Below, one piece after another: positions 48,300 through 56,703 of a stretch of 64,000 bases of DNA. A program made the position numbers and the translations under genes. The number at the start of each line of letters is the position of its first letter. Within the stretch, counting starts at the first letter, position 1. The stretch spans positions 124,001-188,000 of the forward strand of contig NZ_AP026369.1 of assembly GCF_040436365.1 (NCBI RefSeq), in the 5' to 3' direction. Under the pieces are notes generated by a model that worked only from the letters and a program-made list of their open reading frames with translations, was not told the DNA's origin and made no database searches. The DNA comes from Hydrogenimonas sp. SS33. Lineage in GTDB: Bacteria > Campylobacterota > Campylobacteria > Campylobacterales > Hydrogenimonadaceae.

Positions 48300-48360
48300 C
48301 TACCCACTACCCACTACCCACTACCCACTACCCACTACCCACTACCCACTACCCACTACC
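48300..48360. repeat. CTACCCA heptanucleotide array, left part
   Basis: Eight perfect CTACCCA units and five bases of a ninth, cut off exactly where the IS481-type element begins. The array resumes beyond the element at 49458. Confidence 0.95.
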
Positions 48361-49457
48361 TGTCCAGTTTCACCACGTTGTTGATGAAAGAGAGGCAGGG
48401 TTCCATACTGACTTCGAAGAGAGAAGTTGGTAGGCTGAGACATCTCGAATCAAGGCAAAAGAGAGATGAAACAGCACTACCATCGCAATGCGAGGACCAA
48501 CTCGCATGTGCGCCAAAGTATACAGAAATCCGGAGCGAGCAATCAAGCGTTGGCTCGACGCTTCGGTATCAGTGTCCAGACCGTCAGTAAGTGGCGTCAT
48601 CGCCAGGAGACGGAAGATCGCAGTAGCCGGCCCCATACGATTCATTATGCGTTGAGTGATTTGGAGCGGGAGCTTGTGCGCCTTGTGCGGACCAGTACCT
48701 GGATGCCGCTGGACGATCTGGTAGAGGCCCTGCAGAGTGTCATGCCCCATGCCAGCCGTTCCACGGTTTCTCGGACCCTGAGAGCCTTGAAGATCAGCCA
48801 GGTTCCCCAGGAAGAACGTGCCAAAGCAAAAAAGTTCAAAGAGTATGTTCCGGGCTTCGTGCATATGGATGTGACCTATCTTCCCAAGATCGATGGCGTC
48901 AAATACTATCTCTTCGTAGCCATCGACCGGGCGACACGGTTGCTCTATTACAAAGTCTATCGAAGCAAAAGTGCCGCCAGCGCCCTCGATTTTCTCAAAG
49001 AGTGTGAACGCTTCTTTCCATTTACCATCACCCATATTCTGACCGATAACGGGATGGAGTTTACGGATCGCTTCAGCCAGGGACGCAAGGACCCCACCGG
49101 CAATCATCGTTTCGACAAGCTCTGCAGGGCATTCAACATCGACCATCGCCTCACGAAACCCTTTTGCCCGCAAACCAACGGGATGGTCGAACGGGCCAAC
49201 GGGCTCATTAAGGAGCGAACCATCAAAATACAGAACTATGAGAATCTGCAGCAGATGATTGCCGATTTGGACAAGTTCCTGCTCTATTATCTCTTCAGCA
49301 GACGCCATGGAGGTCTCAGAAAAGAACTGAAAGTCAAAACACCCTTTGAAGCACTACACTATTGGTATAATCTGGAACCTGAACTATTCAGAAAATCCCC
49401 TGAGATGTTCGAAGCCGACACATTGCTCTGGCTTGAACAACGTGGTGGAACTTGACA
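48361..49457 (+). mobile_element. IS481-family insertion sequence inside a heptanucleotide array
   Basis: About 1,097 bases with imperfect terminal inverted repeats: left TGTCCAGTTTCACCACGTTG, right (reverse complement) TGTCAAGTTCCACCACGTTG. The single transposase gene fills most of it. ACTACC is present on both sides (48355-48360 and 49458-49463) and may be the target duplication, although the repeat context makes this ambiguous. The transposase stop codon lies in the right inverted repeat. Confidence 0.88.
48466..49455 (+). CDS. IS481-family DDE transposase
   Basis: 329 residues, apparently intact. N-terminal helix-turn-helix (NQALARRFGISVQTVSKWRH) is followed by a second DNA-binding helix set and an rve integrase core. 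Catalytic residues are the Asp in VHMDVTYLPKID, the Asp in ILTDNGMEFTD and the Glu in NGMVERANGLIKER. No frameshift or internal stop is seen, so the element may still be active. The only recognisable transposase in the window. Confidence 0.93.
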   Translation: MKQHYHRNARTNSHVRQSIQKSGASNQALARRFGISVQTVSKWRHRQETEDRSSRPHTIHYALSDLERELVRLVRTSTWMPLDDLVEALQSVMPHASRSTVSRTLRALKISQVPQEERAKAKKFKEYVPGFVHMDVTYLPKIDGVKYYLFVAIDRATRLLYYKVYRSKSAASALDFLKECERFFPFTITHILTDNGMEFTDRFSQGRKDPTGNHRFDKLCRAFNIDHRLTKPFCPQTNGMVERANGLIKERTIKIQNYENLQQMIADLDKFLLYYLFSRRHGGLRKELKVKTPFEALHYWYNLEPELFRKSPEMFEADTLLWLEQRGGT

Positions 49458-49487
49458 ACTACCCACTACCCACTACCCACTACCACT
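49458..49487. repeat. CTACCCA heptanucleotide array, right part
   Basis: ACTACCCA followed by two more CTACCCA units and two degenerate ones (CTACCA, CTACTCC). It is the continuation of the array split by the IS element. Confidence 0.85.
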
Positions 49488-49521
49488 ACTCCCTATAACA
49501 TCCCCTTAAACTCTTCCCGGT

Positions 49522-49527
49522 TATAAT
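49522..49527 (+). promoter_or_regulatory. -10 element for the nucleoside cluster
   Basis: GGTTATAATCG has a perfect TATAAT. The start near 49534 leaves a 30-base leader with AAGGAG before ATG 49564. No operator resembling DeoR or CytR sites is recognisable. Confidence 0.55.
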
Positions 49528-49563
49528 CGTTAAAGGTTGGGATTCAAGATACAAGGAGCAGAG

Positions 49564-50808
49564 ATGCAATCGGTTTTGATGGGGGTGGCGGGGGTGTTCG
49601 TCCTGCTGGGAGTGGCGTGGCTCTTTTCGAGCAACCGCAAAGCGATCAACCCGCGGACGATCATCGGTGCGTTGGTGCTTCAGGCGATGGTGCCGGCGTT
49701 TGTCATCTACACCGATTCGGGGGCGGCGACGCTGCAGGCCATCTCCAACGGGGTTCAGGCGGTCATCGACAGCGCCCAGACCGGTATCGGCTTTGTCTTT
49801 GGCCCTCTGACCGACGTCAAGAAGGTGGGCTTCATCTTCGCCGTCAAGGTGCTTCCGGTCATCATCTTTTTTGCCGCGCTGATGTCGGTGCTCTACTACC
49901 TGAAGATCATGCAGGTGGTCATCAAGGTGATGGGAGGGGGGTTGCAGAAACTGCTCAAAACCTCCCCGGTCGAGTCCCTTTCCGCCGCCGCCAACATCTT
50001 CGTCGGTCAGACCGAGGCGCCCCTGGTGGTCAAGCCCTACCTGCCGACGATGACGAAGTCGGAGCTTTTCGCCATCATGTCGGGTGGGCTCGCCTCCGTG
50101 GCGGGCGCGGTGCTGGCGGGCTACGCCTCTATGGGCATTCCTCTGAACTATCTTATCACCGCTTCTTTCATGGCGGCTCCCGGCGGCCTGCTGATGGCCA
50201 AGATGCTGGAACCCGAAACCGAAGCCCCCAAAAGTGACATGGAAGAGAAGATCGTGGAGGATCAGGAGAAGGAGGCGGAAGCGGTCAATGTCATCGACGC
50301 CGCTGCCATCGGGGCTTCCGACGGCCTCAAACTGGCGGCCAACGTGGGTGCCATGCTCATCGCCTTCGTGGCGCTGATCGCCCTGCTGAACATGATGGTG
50401 GGCGGTATCGGTGGCCTCTTCGGCGTGGAGGGGCTGACGATACAGCAGATTCTGGGGTACCTCTTCTCGCCCGTGGCTTTCGTTCTGGGGGTGCCGTGGG
50501 AGCATGCCACCGATGTTGGGTCGCTGCTGGGCATCAAACTCATCGTCAACGAATTCGTCGCCTATATCGACCTGGTGAAGATGAAAGAGACGCTGGACCT
50601 GCACGCCTTCGCCATCGCCACGGTGGCGCTCTGCGGTTTCGCCAACCTCTCCTCCCTTGCCATCCTGCTGGGAGGGCTGGGGGTCATCGCCCCCAACCGG
50701 CGGGGTGACATCGCCCGCATGGGGATGAAGGCGATTCTGGCGGGAACCCTCTCCAACTTCATGAGTGCCACGCTGGTAGGCATTTTTGTCGCCATTAAAA
50801 TGATGTGA
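49564..50808 (+). CDS. nupC: Concentrative nucleoside transporter, NupC/CNT family
   Basis: 414-residue inner-membrane symporter bringing nucleosides into the cell with Na+ or H+. CNT signatures: [40 protein letters not shown] (nucleoside and ion binding), [20 protein letters not shown], and [19 protein letters not shown]-like C-terminal part ([15 protein letters not shown]). About ten hydrophobic segments. ATG 49564 with AAGGAG upstream was chosen. It is the first gene of the deo cluster; together with Tsx in the outer membrane it completes the uptake route. Confidence 0.93.
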   Translation: MQSVLMGVAGVFVLLGVAWLFSSNRKAINPRTIIGALVLQAMVPAFVIYTDSGAATLQAISNGVQAVIDSAQTGIGFVFGPLTDVKKVGFIFAVKVLPVIIFFAALMSVLYYLKIMQVVIKVMGGGLQKLLKTSPVESLSAAANIFVGQTEAPLVVKPYLPTMTKSELFAIMSGGLASVAGAVLAGYASMGIPLNYLITASFMAAPGGLLMAKMLEPETEAPKSDMEEKIVEDQEKEAEAVNVIDAAAIGASDGLKLAANVGAMLIAFVALIALLNMMVGGIGGLFGVEGLTIQQILGYLFSPVAFVLGVPWEHATDVGSLLGIKLIVNEFVAYIDLVKMKETLDLHAFAIATVALCGFANLSSLAILLGGLGVIAPNRRGDIARMGMKAILAGTLSNFMSATLVGIFVAIKMM

Positions 50809-50819
50809 GGAACACGATG

Positions 50820-51599
50820 ATGAAAGATCTGCAAACTGCGGCGAAGACCGCCATCGGCCTGATGGACCTGACGTCGCTGAACGACGACGATACGCGGGAG
50901 AAGATCGTTCAACTCTGCCGCGACGCCCACACCCCCGCCGGCGACACGGCGGCGGTCTGCATCTACCCCCGGTTCGTTCCCGTCGCCAGAAAGAGCCTCA
51001 AGGCCCAGGGAACGCCGAACATCAAGGTGGCGACGGTCACCAACTTTCCCCATGGCGACGACGATATCGAGATCGCCGTGGCGGAGACCCGGGCGGCCAT
51101 CGCCTACGGCGCGGAGGAGGTAGATGTGGTCTTCCCCTACCGGGCCTTCATGGCAGGCAACGAGCGGGTCGGCTTCGACCTGGTCAAAGCGTGCCGCATC
51201 GAGTGCGGCGACACGGTGAAGCTGAAGGTGATCCTGGAGACGGGGGAGCTGAAGAGAGCGGAGCTGATCGAACGGGCCTCCCGCATCGCCATCGACGCGG
51301 GGGCGCACTTCATCAAGACCTCCACCGGAAAGGTGCCGGTCAACGCCACCCTGGAGGCGGCGGAGGTGATGCTGAGGACCATCAAGGAAGCCAATCCCGG
51401 GGTCGGCTTCAAAGCCGCCGGCGGGGTGCGCGACGCCGAAACCGCCAAAGCCTACCTCGATCTCGCCGCGCAGATCTTGGGGGAGGGGTGGATCTGTAAA
51501 GAGCATTTCCGCTTCGGCGCCTCGGGGCTTTTGAAAAACCTGCTGGTGACCCTGGGAGTCGAAACAGGCGGCAAGCAAGGTGAAGAGGAGGGGTACTGA
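50820..51599 (+). CDS. deoC: Deoxyribose-phosphate aldolase
   Basis: Cleaves deoxyribose-5-phosphate to acetaldehyde and glyceraldehyde-3-phosphate. The long E. coli-type form: [65 protein letters not shown] with the Schiff-base region, and [19 protein letters not shown] with the catalytic lysine. These blocks follow the gammaproteobacterial enzyme closely from memory. 259 residues from ATG 50820, which stands 7 bases after GAGGAA; ATG 50817 or GTG 50805 are alternatives. The stop overlaps the deoB start. Confidence 0.95.
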   Translation: MKDLQTAAKTAIGLMDLTSLNDDDTREKIVQLCRDAHTPAGDTAAVCIYPRFVPVARKSLKAQGTPNIKVATVTNFPHGDDDIEIAVAETRAAIAYGAEEVDVVFPYRAFMAGNERVGFDLVKACRIECGDTVKLKVILETGELKRAELIERASRIAIDAGAHFIKTSTGKVPVNATLEAAEVMLRTIKEANPGVGFKAAGGVRDAETAKAYLDLAAQILGEGWICKEHFRFGASGLLKNLLVTLGVETGGKQGEEEGY

Positions 51600-52867
51600 T
51601 GAGACGGACGGTCATTCTGCTGCTGGACTCTTTCGGCATCGGCGGCGCCGAAGACGCCTGCCAATTCAAAGATGTCACCAAAGAGGGGCGCCCTTTCAAC
51701 GACGACGGGGCCAACACCCTGGGCAACATCGCCGCTTTCTGTGCCGCGGGGCTGGCGGAGGAGGGGCGTACGGGCCCCCTGCAACTGCCCAACCTGAACC
51801 GCCTCGGGCTGGGGTTCGCCGCCAAGGAGAGCTGCGGCGGCTGCTACCCCGAAGGGCTCGACGAAAACGTGGTCCCCGAGGGGGCCTACGGCTACGCCTC
51901 GGAAGTTTCCACGGGCAAGGACACATCCAGTGGCCACTGGGAGATGATGGGGGCGCCCGTCACCTTCAAATGGGGCTACTTCCGCAAGAAGAGCGGCTCC
52001 TTCCCCCCGGAGCTGATCGAGGTGTTTGTCAGGGAGGCGAAGATACCGGGGATTCTGGGCAACTGCCAGGCGTCCGGGACGGAGATCATCAAAAAGCACG
52101 GCATGGAGCACATCAAAACCGGCAAGCCAATCGTCTACACCTCTGCCGACAGCGTCTTTCAGATCGCCGCCCATGAAGAGCACTTCGGGCTGGAGCGCCT
52201 CTACGAAATCTGCGAGATCGCCAGGAAACTGGTGGACCGCTACAATGTGGCCCGGGTCATCGCACGCCCCTTCGTCGGGGAGTCTCCCGAGACCTTCCAA
52301 CGCACCGGAAACCGCCACGACTACTCCGTCAAACCGCCGGCGAAGACCCTGCTGGACGAGATGAAAGAGTCGGGGAACGAAGTGGTGAGCGTGGGCAAGA
52401 TCAAGGATATCTTCGCCGGTTGCGGCATCACCCGCGCCTATCGGGCCAACGGGGTGGAGGAGCTTTTCGACACGACCCTGGCGGCGGTGAAGGAGCTTGA
52501 CCGTGAGGGCCTCGTCTTCACCAACTTCGTCAATTTCGACGCCGATTACGGCCACAGGCGCAACATTTCGGGGTACGCCCGGGAGCTGGAGTATTTCGAC
52601 CGGCGCCTGCCGGAGATGATGGCGCAACTGGGCGAGGAGGACCTGCTGGTGGTCACCGCCGACCACGGCTGCGACCCGACATGGTGGGGGACCGACCATA
52701 CCCGCGAACACATTCCGGTCCTCTTCTATGGCAAGAGGGTGCGCCCCGTCAACCTGGGACACCGCTACACCTTCGCCGACATCGGCCAGACCATCGCCGA
52801 ACACCACGGCTTGAAGCCGCTGCTTGTCGGAAAAAGCTTCTATCATCTGATGTTACGCAAACCATGA
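51599..52867 (+). CDS. deoB: Phosphopentomutase
   Basis: Interconverts (deoxy)ribose-1-phosphate and -5-phosphate, linking nucleoside phosphorolysis to DeoC. Alkaline-phosphatase fold with metal ligands in [15 protein letters not shown] and [20 protein letters not shown]. 422 residues. The final residues (HLMLRKP and the stop) are encoded by the terminal repeat of a hairpin-array element, so the natural C-terminus has been replaced by element sequence; E. coli DeoB ends differently. It lies in the nupC-deoC-deoB run with overlapping codons. Confidence 0.95.
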   Translation: MRRTVILLLDSFGIGGAEDACQFKDVTKEGRPFNDDGANTLGNIAAFCAAGLAEEGRTGPLQLPNLNRLGLGFAAKESCGGCYPEGLDENVVPEGAYGYASEVSTGKDTSSGHWEMMGAPVTFKWGYFRKKSGSFPPELIEVFVREAKIPGILGNCQASGTEIIKKHGMEHIKTGKPIVYTSADSVFQIAAHEEHFGLERLYEICEIARKLVDRYNVARVIARPFVGESPETFQRTGNRHDYSVKPPAKTLLDEMKESGNEVVSVGKIKDIFAGCGITRAYRANGVEELFDTTLAAVKELDREGLVFTNFVNFDADYGHRRNISGYARELEYFDRRLPEMMAQLGEEDLLVVTADHGCDPTWWGTDHTREHIPVLFYGKRVRPVNLGHRYTFADIGQTIAEHHGLKPLLVGKSFYHLMLRKP

Positions 52868-52971
52868 GCAAAGCCTATGTTTTGGCGGGGACATAAATGT
52901 CCCCTGCACCCCCCTAAAGCTTCGAAATCGAAGATTTCGAGATGACGTTACGCTGTTGCGTAACGTCAGTT
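52847..52971 (-). repeat. Hairpin-array element, copy 5 (minus orientation)
   Basis: Left end CTGATGTTACGCAA overlaps the last codons of deoB. It contains CATG-agcaaagcc-TATG (one G-U pair), GGGGAC-ataaat-GTCCCC, CGAAATCgaaGATTTCG and a perfect outer stem GACGTTACGC-tgtt-GCGTAACGTC. It lies between deoB and deoD. Confidence 0.85.
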
Positions 52972-52999
52972 ATCATGAAATATGGAAAAAGGATTGACC

Positions 53000-53716
53000 A
53001 TGCCCACACCTCACATCAACGCCCAGCCGGGCGACTTCGCCGAAACGGTCCTGCTGCCGGGAGACCCGCTTAGGGCCAAGTTCATCGCCGAAACCTTCAT
53101 GGAAGATGCCAAACTTGTAACCGACGTGCGCAATATGTTCGGCTTCACCGGCACTCACAGGGGCAAACGGGTCTCCGTTATGGGGAGCGGAATGGGCATC
53201 CCTTCCGCTTCCATCTACGCCACCGAACTCATCACCGAATATGGCGTGAAAAACATCATCCGCGTCGGCACCTGCGGCGCCGTGAGCCGGGAGATCGAAG
53301 TGCTCGACGTCATCATCGCAATGGGGGCCAGCACCGACTCCAACGTCAACCGCATGCGTTTCAACGGCCACGACTTCGCCGCCATCTGCGACTACGGTCT
53401 GTTGCGCAGGGCGGTCGATACGGCCGAAGCCAAAGGCATCGATGTCAAGGTGGGCAACATCTACTCCGCCGACCTCTTCTATACGCCCCAGCCCGAGATG
53501 TTCGACCTGATGGAAAAGCTCAACATCCTTGGCATCGACATGGAGGCGGCGGGCCTCTACGGCGTGGCGGCGGAGTTCGGCGCGAAGGCGCTGACCATCC
53601 TCACCGTCAGCGACCATATCCGCACCGGTGTCAAAACCACCTCCCAGGAGCGACAGACCAAGTTCAACGCCATGATGGAGATCGCCCTCGATACGGCGGT
53701 ATTGGAAGGGGAGTGA
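53000..53716 (+). CDS. deoD: Purine nucleoside phosphorylase, DeoD type
   Basis: Phosphorolysis of purine (deoxy)nucleosides to base plus (deoxy)ribose-1-phosphate. 238 residues from [20 protein letters not shown], with AAAGGA 9 bases upstream. Signatures: [18 protein letters not shown]-like [48 protein letters not shown] with the nucleoside-binding Met-Glu, and [10 protein letters not shown] with the catalytic Asp. Closely follows gammaproteobacterial DeoD. It and tsx form a pair bracketed by inverted hairpin-array elements. Confidence 0.95.
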   Translation: MPTPHINAQPGDFAETVLLPGDPLRAKFIAETFMEDAKLVTDVRNMFGFTGTHRGKRVSVMGSGMGIPSASIYATELITEYGVKNIIRVGTCGAVSREIEVLDVIIAMGASTDSNVNRMRFNGHDFAAICDYGLLRRAVDTAEAKGIDVKVGNIYSADLFYTPQPEMFDLMEKLNILGIDMEAAGLYGVAAEFGAKALTILTVSDHIRTGVKTTSQERQTKFNAMMEIALDTAVLEGE

Positions 53717-53717
53717 G

Positions 53718-54626
53718 ATGCAGGGCTGGAAGAGGGTATTGCTTTCCAGCGTTGCCTGTTCGACCCTGCTGGCGGGGCAGACAGTGGTGGCCTCCGAAGA
53801 TGCGGAGGCCCAGGCGGAGATCGCCGCCAAAAAGAGCGAGGCAGAGCAGGCGGTTTCGCTGATAACCAGGTCGCAGGAGGCGGAAAAAGCCTGGTACAAA
53901 CCCGACTTCACCTGGAGTGACGTCAATATCAACTATCTCGACTGGAGCAGCGGGACCGAACGGCGGGGTGCAGGCAATTACGACGACTTCCCATACATCG
54001 AACTGGAGGGGGGCGCCGGCTGGCCGTGGGGCGATTTCTACTTCTTCACCGACCTGGAGAATCCCGGCAAAGGGTTCGACGCCGACGAAGCGCCCAGGGA
54101 CAGCCGGTTAGTCATCAAACCGATACTGGATCTCAACATCCCCGAAGCGGAAGGGTGGATGAAAAGTGTGCAGCTGCACATTCAAGACTACTACCTCTAC
54201 GGAAAGACCTTCCGGGTCAACAATCTGGTGGTGGGTCTGGCCTACAAATATGTCAGCGACAACTTTTCCATGCGCCCTTTCGTGGGCATCCACTACATGA
54301 ACGACACCTTCCACAGCTCGCTTTGGAACGGGTACATGGGAGGCTGGGTCTTCAACTACGACTTCAAATTTTTCGACCAGAAATTCTCCCTCTCCAATTG
54401 GCACGAATTCGAGTGGGACCGGGACGAGTCGACCTACCTCAATCCCGACGGGACCCGCCAACCGTTCGGGGACCGCTCCTCCTGGGGTGTCCAGGGGGCG
54501 CTGGCGGCCTGGTGGCACTTCACCAAACATGTCACCGGCGGTATCCAGTACCGCTACGCCTTGCACAAACTGGGCTCCTACGAATACCTGACGGGGATGA
54601 TATATACGATGAAATACAACTTTTGA
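53718..54626 (+). CDS. tsx: Tsx-like nucleoside-specific outer-membrane channel
   Basis: 302 residues with a signal peptide (WKRVLLSSVACSTLLAGQTV, cut near VVA-SED) and a short charged linker, then a 12-strand-type barrel: FTWSDVNINYLDWSSG starts the channel, PYIELEGGAGWPWGDFYFFT and HYMNDTFHSSLWNGYMGGWV are aromatic strand pairs, and the end is MIYTMKYNF, a terminal outer-membrane Phe. F-x-W-S-D-V-x-I-N-Y at the start and the position next to deoD support the Tsx family. The start is one base after the deoD stop. Its TGA stop touches the left end of the next element. Confidence 0.82.
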   Translation: MQGWKRVLLSSVACSTLLAGQTVVASEDAEAQAEIAAKKSEAEQAVSLITRSQEAEKAWYKPDFTWSDVNINYLDWSSGTERRGAGNYDDFPYIELEGGAGWPWGDFYFFTDLENPGKGFDADEAPRDSRLVIKPILDLNIPEAEGWMKSVQLHIQDYYLYGKTFRVNNLVVGLAYKYVSDNFSMRPFVGIHYMNDTFHSSLWNGYMGGWVFNYDFKFFDQKFSLSNWHEFEWDRDESTYLNPDGTRQPFGDRSSWGVQGALAAWWHFTKHVTGGIQYRYALHKLGSYEYLTGMIYTMKYNF

Positions 54627-54735
54627 ACCGACGGCGTAATGTCTTCTCGAAATCTTCGATTTCGAAGCTTTAGGGGGGTGCAGGGGACACTTGTGTCCCC
54701 GCCAAAGCTTGGGCTTTGCTCAAGCTTTGCATAAC
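54624..54735 (+). repeat. Hairpin-array element, copy 6 (plus orientation, left end truncated)
   Basis: The left outer stem has lost about ten bases (GTTACGCAAA), leaving AACCGAC and GGCGTAATGTC. The rest is complete: CGAAATCttcGATTTCG, GGGGGGTGCAGG, GGGGAC-acttgt-GTCCCC and CAAAGCTTG-ggctttgct-CAAGCTTTG. Begins at the tsx stop and ends 19 bases before deoA. Confidence 0.85.
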
Positions 54736-54754
54736 AAAAAATGAAAGGAGAGCC

Positions 54755-56086
54755 ATGCTGCTGCCCCAGGAGATCATCCGCAGGAAAAGAGATGGAGAGG
54801 AGCTGAGCCGCGAAGAGATCGACTTCTTCGTCAAAGGTATTACGGAAGGGTATGTGAGTGAAGGGCAGATCGCCGCTTTCGCCATGGCGGTCTACTTCAG
54901 GGGGATGACGATGGATGAACGCATCGCCCTGACCGAGGCGATGCGTGACAGCGGCGACGTGCTGGAGTGGAAGAGCCTGGGGCTGGACGGCCCGGTGGTG
55001 GACAAACACTCCACCGGCGGGGTCGGCGACGTGGTCTCCCTGATGCTGGGGCCCATGGTGGCGGCCTGCGGCGGGTACGTGCCGATGATTTCGGGACGCG
55101 GGCTGGGCCACACCGGTGGTACCCTGGACAAATTCGACGCCATCCCCGGCTACAACACCGCCCCCGACAATGCGCTTTTCAGAAAGGTGGTCAAAGAGGT
55201 GGGTGTCGCCATCATTGGCCAGACGGGCAACCTGGCGCCGGCGGACAAGCGCTTCTACGCCATTCGCGACGTGACGGCGACGGTGGAGTCGATTCCGCTC
55301 ATTACCGCCTCCATCCTCTCCAAAAAGCTGGCGGCGGGACTGGATGCACTGGCGATGGATGTCAAAGCGGGCAGCGGCGCCTTCATGCCCACCTTCGAAG
55401 GGTCGGTGGAGCTGGCCGAAAGCATCGTGGAGGTGGCCAACGGCGCGGGGTGCAAAACCACGGCGCTCATCACCAGCATGGACCAGGTGCTCGCAAGCAG
55501 TGCCGGCAATGCGGTGGAGGTGCGCGAAGCGGTCCGCTACCTGAAAGGGGATTTCCGCAACCCACGGCTCCATGAGGTGACGATGGCGCTCTGCGCCGAA
55601 ATGCTGATGCTGGGCAATCTGGCAAGCACGGAAACGGAGGCACGCGGGAAGCTCCAGGAGGCCCTCGACAGCGGGGAGGCAGCGGAGCGGTTCGCCAGGA
55701 TGGTGGCGGCTCTGGGCGGCCCCGCCGACTTCATGGCGCGTTACGACGACTACCTGGAGAAGGCGCCGATCGTGCGGCCCATCTACCCCGAGAAAGAGGG
55801 CGTCGTGGAGGCGATGGATACCCGCGCCGTTGGCCTGGCGGTGGTGGCCCTGGGGGGCGGTCGTACCAAGCCGACCGATGCCATCGACTATGCGGTGGGC
55901 TTCACCGATTTCGCCGCGCTGGGCGACAGGGTGGGCGGCAAAAAGCCGCTGGCGGTGGCCCATGTCCGCTCCGAAGCGCAGTTTGCCGAGGCGCAGAAGC
56001 GGATACGTGAAGCGGTCACGGTCGGCGACCGGATGCCCGAGCCCAAACCGATGGTGCTCAAAAAAATCGTGCCGAAGGAGCGGTGA
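54755..56086 (+). CDS. deoA: Thymidine phosphorylase
   Basis: Phosphorolysis of thymidine and deoxyuridine. 443 residues: [20 protein letters not shown] at the start, [20 protein letters not shown] (phosphate loop), [20 protein letters not shown] and the C-terminal [14 protein letters not shown]. The order of motifs and wording match the E. coli enzyme closely from memory. Start chosen after AAAGGAGAG; the longer frame begins in the repeat element. Overlaps the next gene (TGATG). Confidence 0.95.
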   Translation: MLLPQEIIRRKRDGEELSREEIDFFVKGITEGYVSEGQIAAFAMAVYFRGMTMDERIALTEAMRDSGDVLEWKSLGLDGPVVDKHSTGGVGDVVSLMLGPMVAACGGYVPMISGRGLGHTGGTLDKFDAIPGYNTAPDNALFRKVVKEVGVAIIGQTGNLAPADKRFYAIRDVTATVESIPLITASILSKKLAAGLDALAMDVKAGSGAFMPTFEGSVELAESIVEVANGAGCKTTALITSMDQVLASSAGNAVEVREAVRYLKGDFRNPRLHEVTMALCAEMLMLGNLASTETEARGKLQEALDSGEAAERFARMVAALGGPADFMARYDDYLEKAPIVRPIYPEKEGVVEAMDTRAVGLAVVALGGGRTKPTDAIDYAVGFTDFAALGDRVGGKKPLAVAHVRSEAQFAEAQKRIREAVTVGDRMPEPKPMVLKKIVPKER

Positions 56087-56703
56087 TGCAGATCGACTGG
56101 GTCGAGTGGCTGGGCTATTTCGCGTCGGTCGTCGTCTTGATCTCCCTGACGATGGCCTCCATCGTCAAGCTGCGCTGGATCAACATGGCAGGTGCCCTGC
56201 TTTTCACGATCTACGGGCTTTTGATCCACTCCATTCCCGTAGCCTTTCTCAACTTCGGCATCGTGCTCATCAACATCTACTACCTCTACAAATACTACAC
56301 GCTGAATGAGGAGTTCGCCGTCGTCGAAGCGCACATGGACTCCGAACTCTTCAACTATTTCCTGCAGCGGCACCGTAAAGAGATCGAACAGATCGTCTCC
56401 ATTGAGCTGCTGAAACAGTCCCAGAAAGCCCTCTACCTGATGCGCGACAGCAATATCGCGGGAATCATGGTCGGTGACCGCATCGGGGACATTCTCGACA
56501 TCAAGATCGACTATGTGATTCCGATGTATAGGGACTTCAAGATAGGCGAATACTTCTTCATCCGCCATCCCGAGCTTTTCAGGGAGCGGGGTATCCGGAA
56601 AATTTTCGCCCACGCCAAAAGCGAAGCCTATGCCGACTATCTCAAAAAGATGGGTTTTGTGAAAGTCGAGGGGAGCCAAAACACCTACGAGAAGGTTTTA
56701 TGA
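56086..56703 (+). CDS. 3-TM (YgjV/SemiSWEET-like) membrane domain fused to a GNAT-like domain
   Basis: 205 residues. Residues about 8-78 form three membrane helices: LGYFASVVVLISLTMASIVK, INMAGALLFTIYGLLIHSIP and AFLNFGIVLINIYYLYKYY. The I-Y-G-L-L-I-x-S-I-P-V-A-F-L-N pattern is that of YgjV and of PQ-loop/SemiSWEET sugar transporters. Residues about 85-205 look like an acetyltransferase fold (ALYLMRDSNIAGIMVGDRIG, IGEYFFIRHPELFRERGIRK, YADYLKKMGFVKVEG). It is coupled to deoA (TGATG) and overlaps cdd by 4 bases, so it belongs to the nucleoside operon. Function unknown; transport of a nucleoside or sugar is an inference from context. Confidence 0.8.
   Translation: MQIDWVEWLGYFASVVVLISLTMASIVKLRWINMAGALLFTIYGLLIHSIPVAFLNFGIVLINIYYLYKYYTLNEEFAVVEAHMDSELFNYFLQRHRKEIEQIVSIELLKQSQKALYLMRDSNIAGIMVGDRIGDILDIKIDYVIPMYRDFKIGEYFFIRHPELFRERGIRKIFAHAKSEAYADYLKKMGFVKVEGSQNTYEKVL

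Noticed and set aside
48133-48360. Possible CRISPR array
   Set aside because: Units are 7 bases with no spacers between them; no cas genes are nearby.
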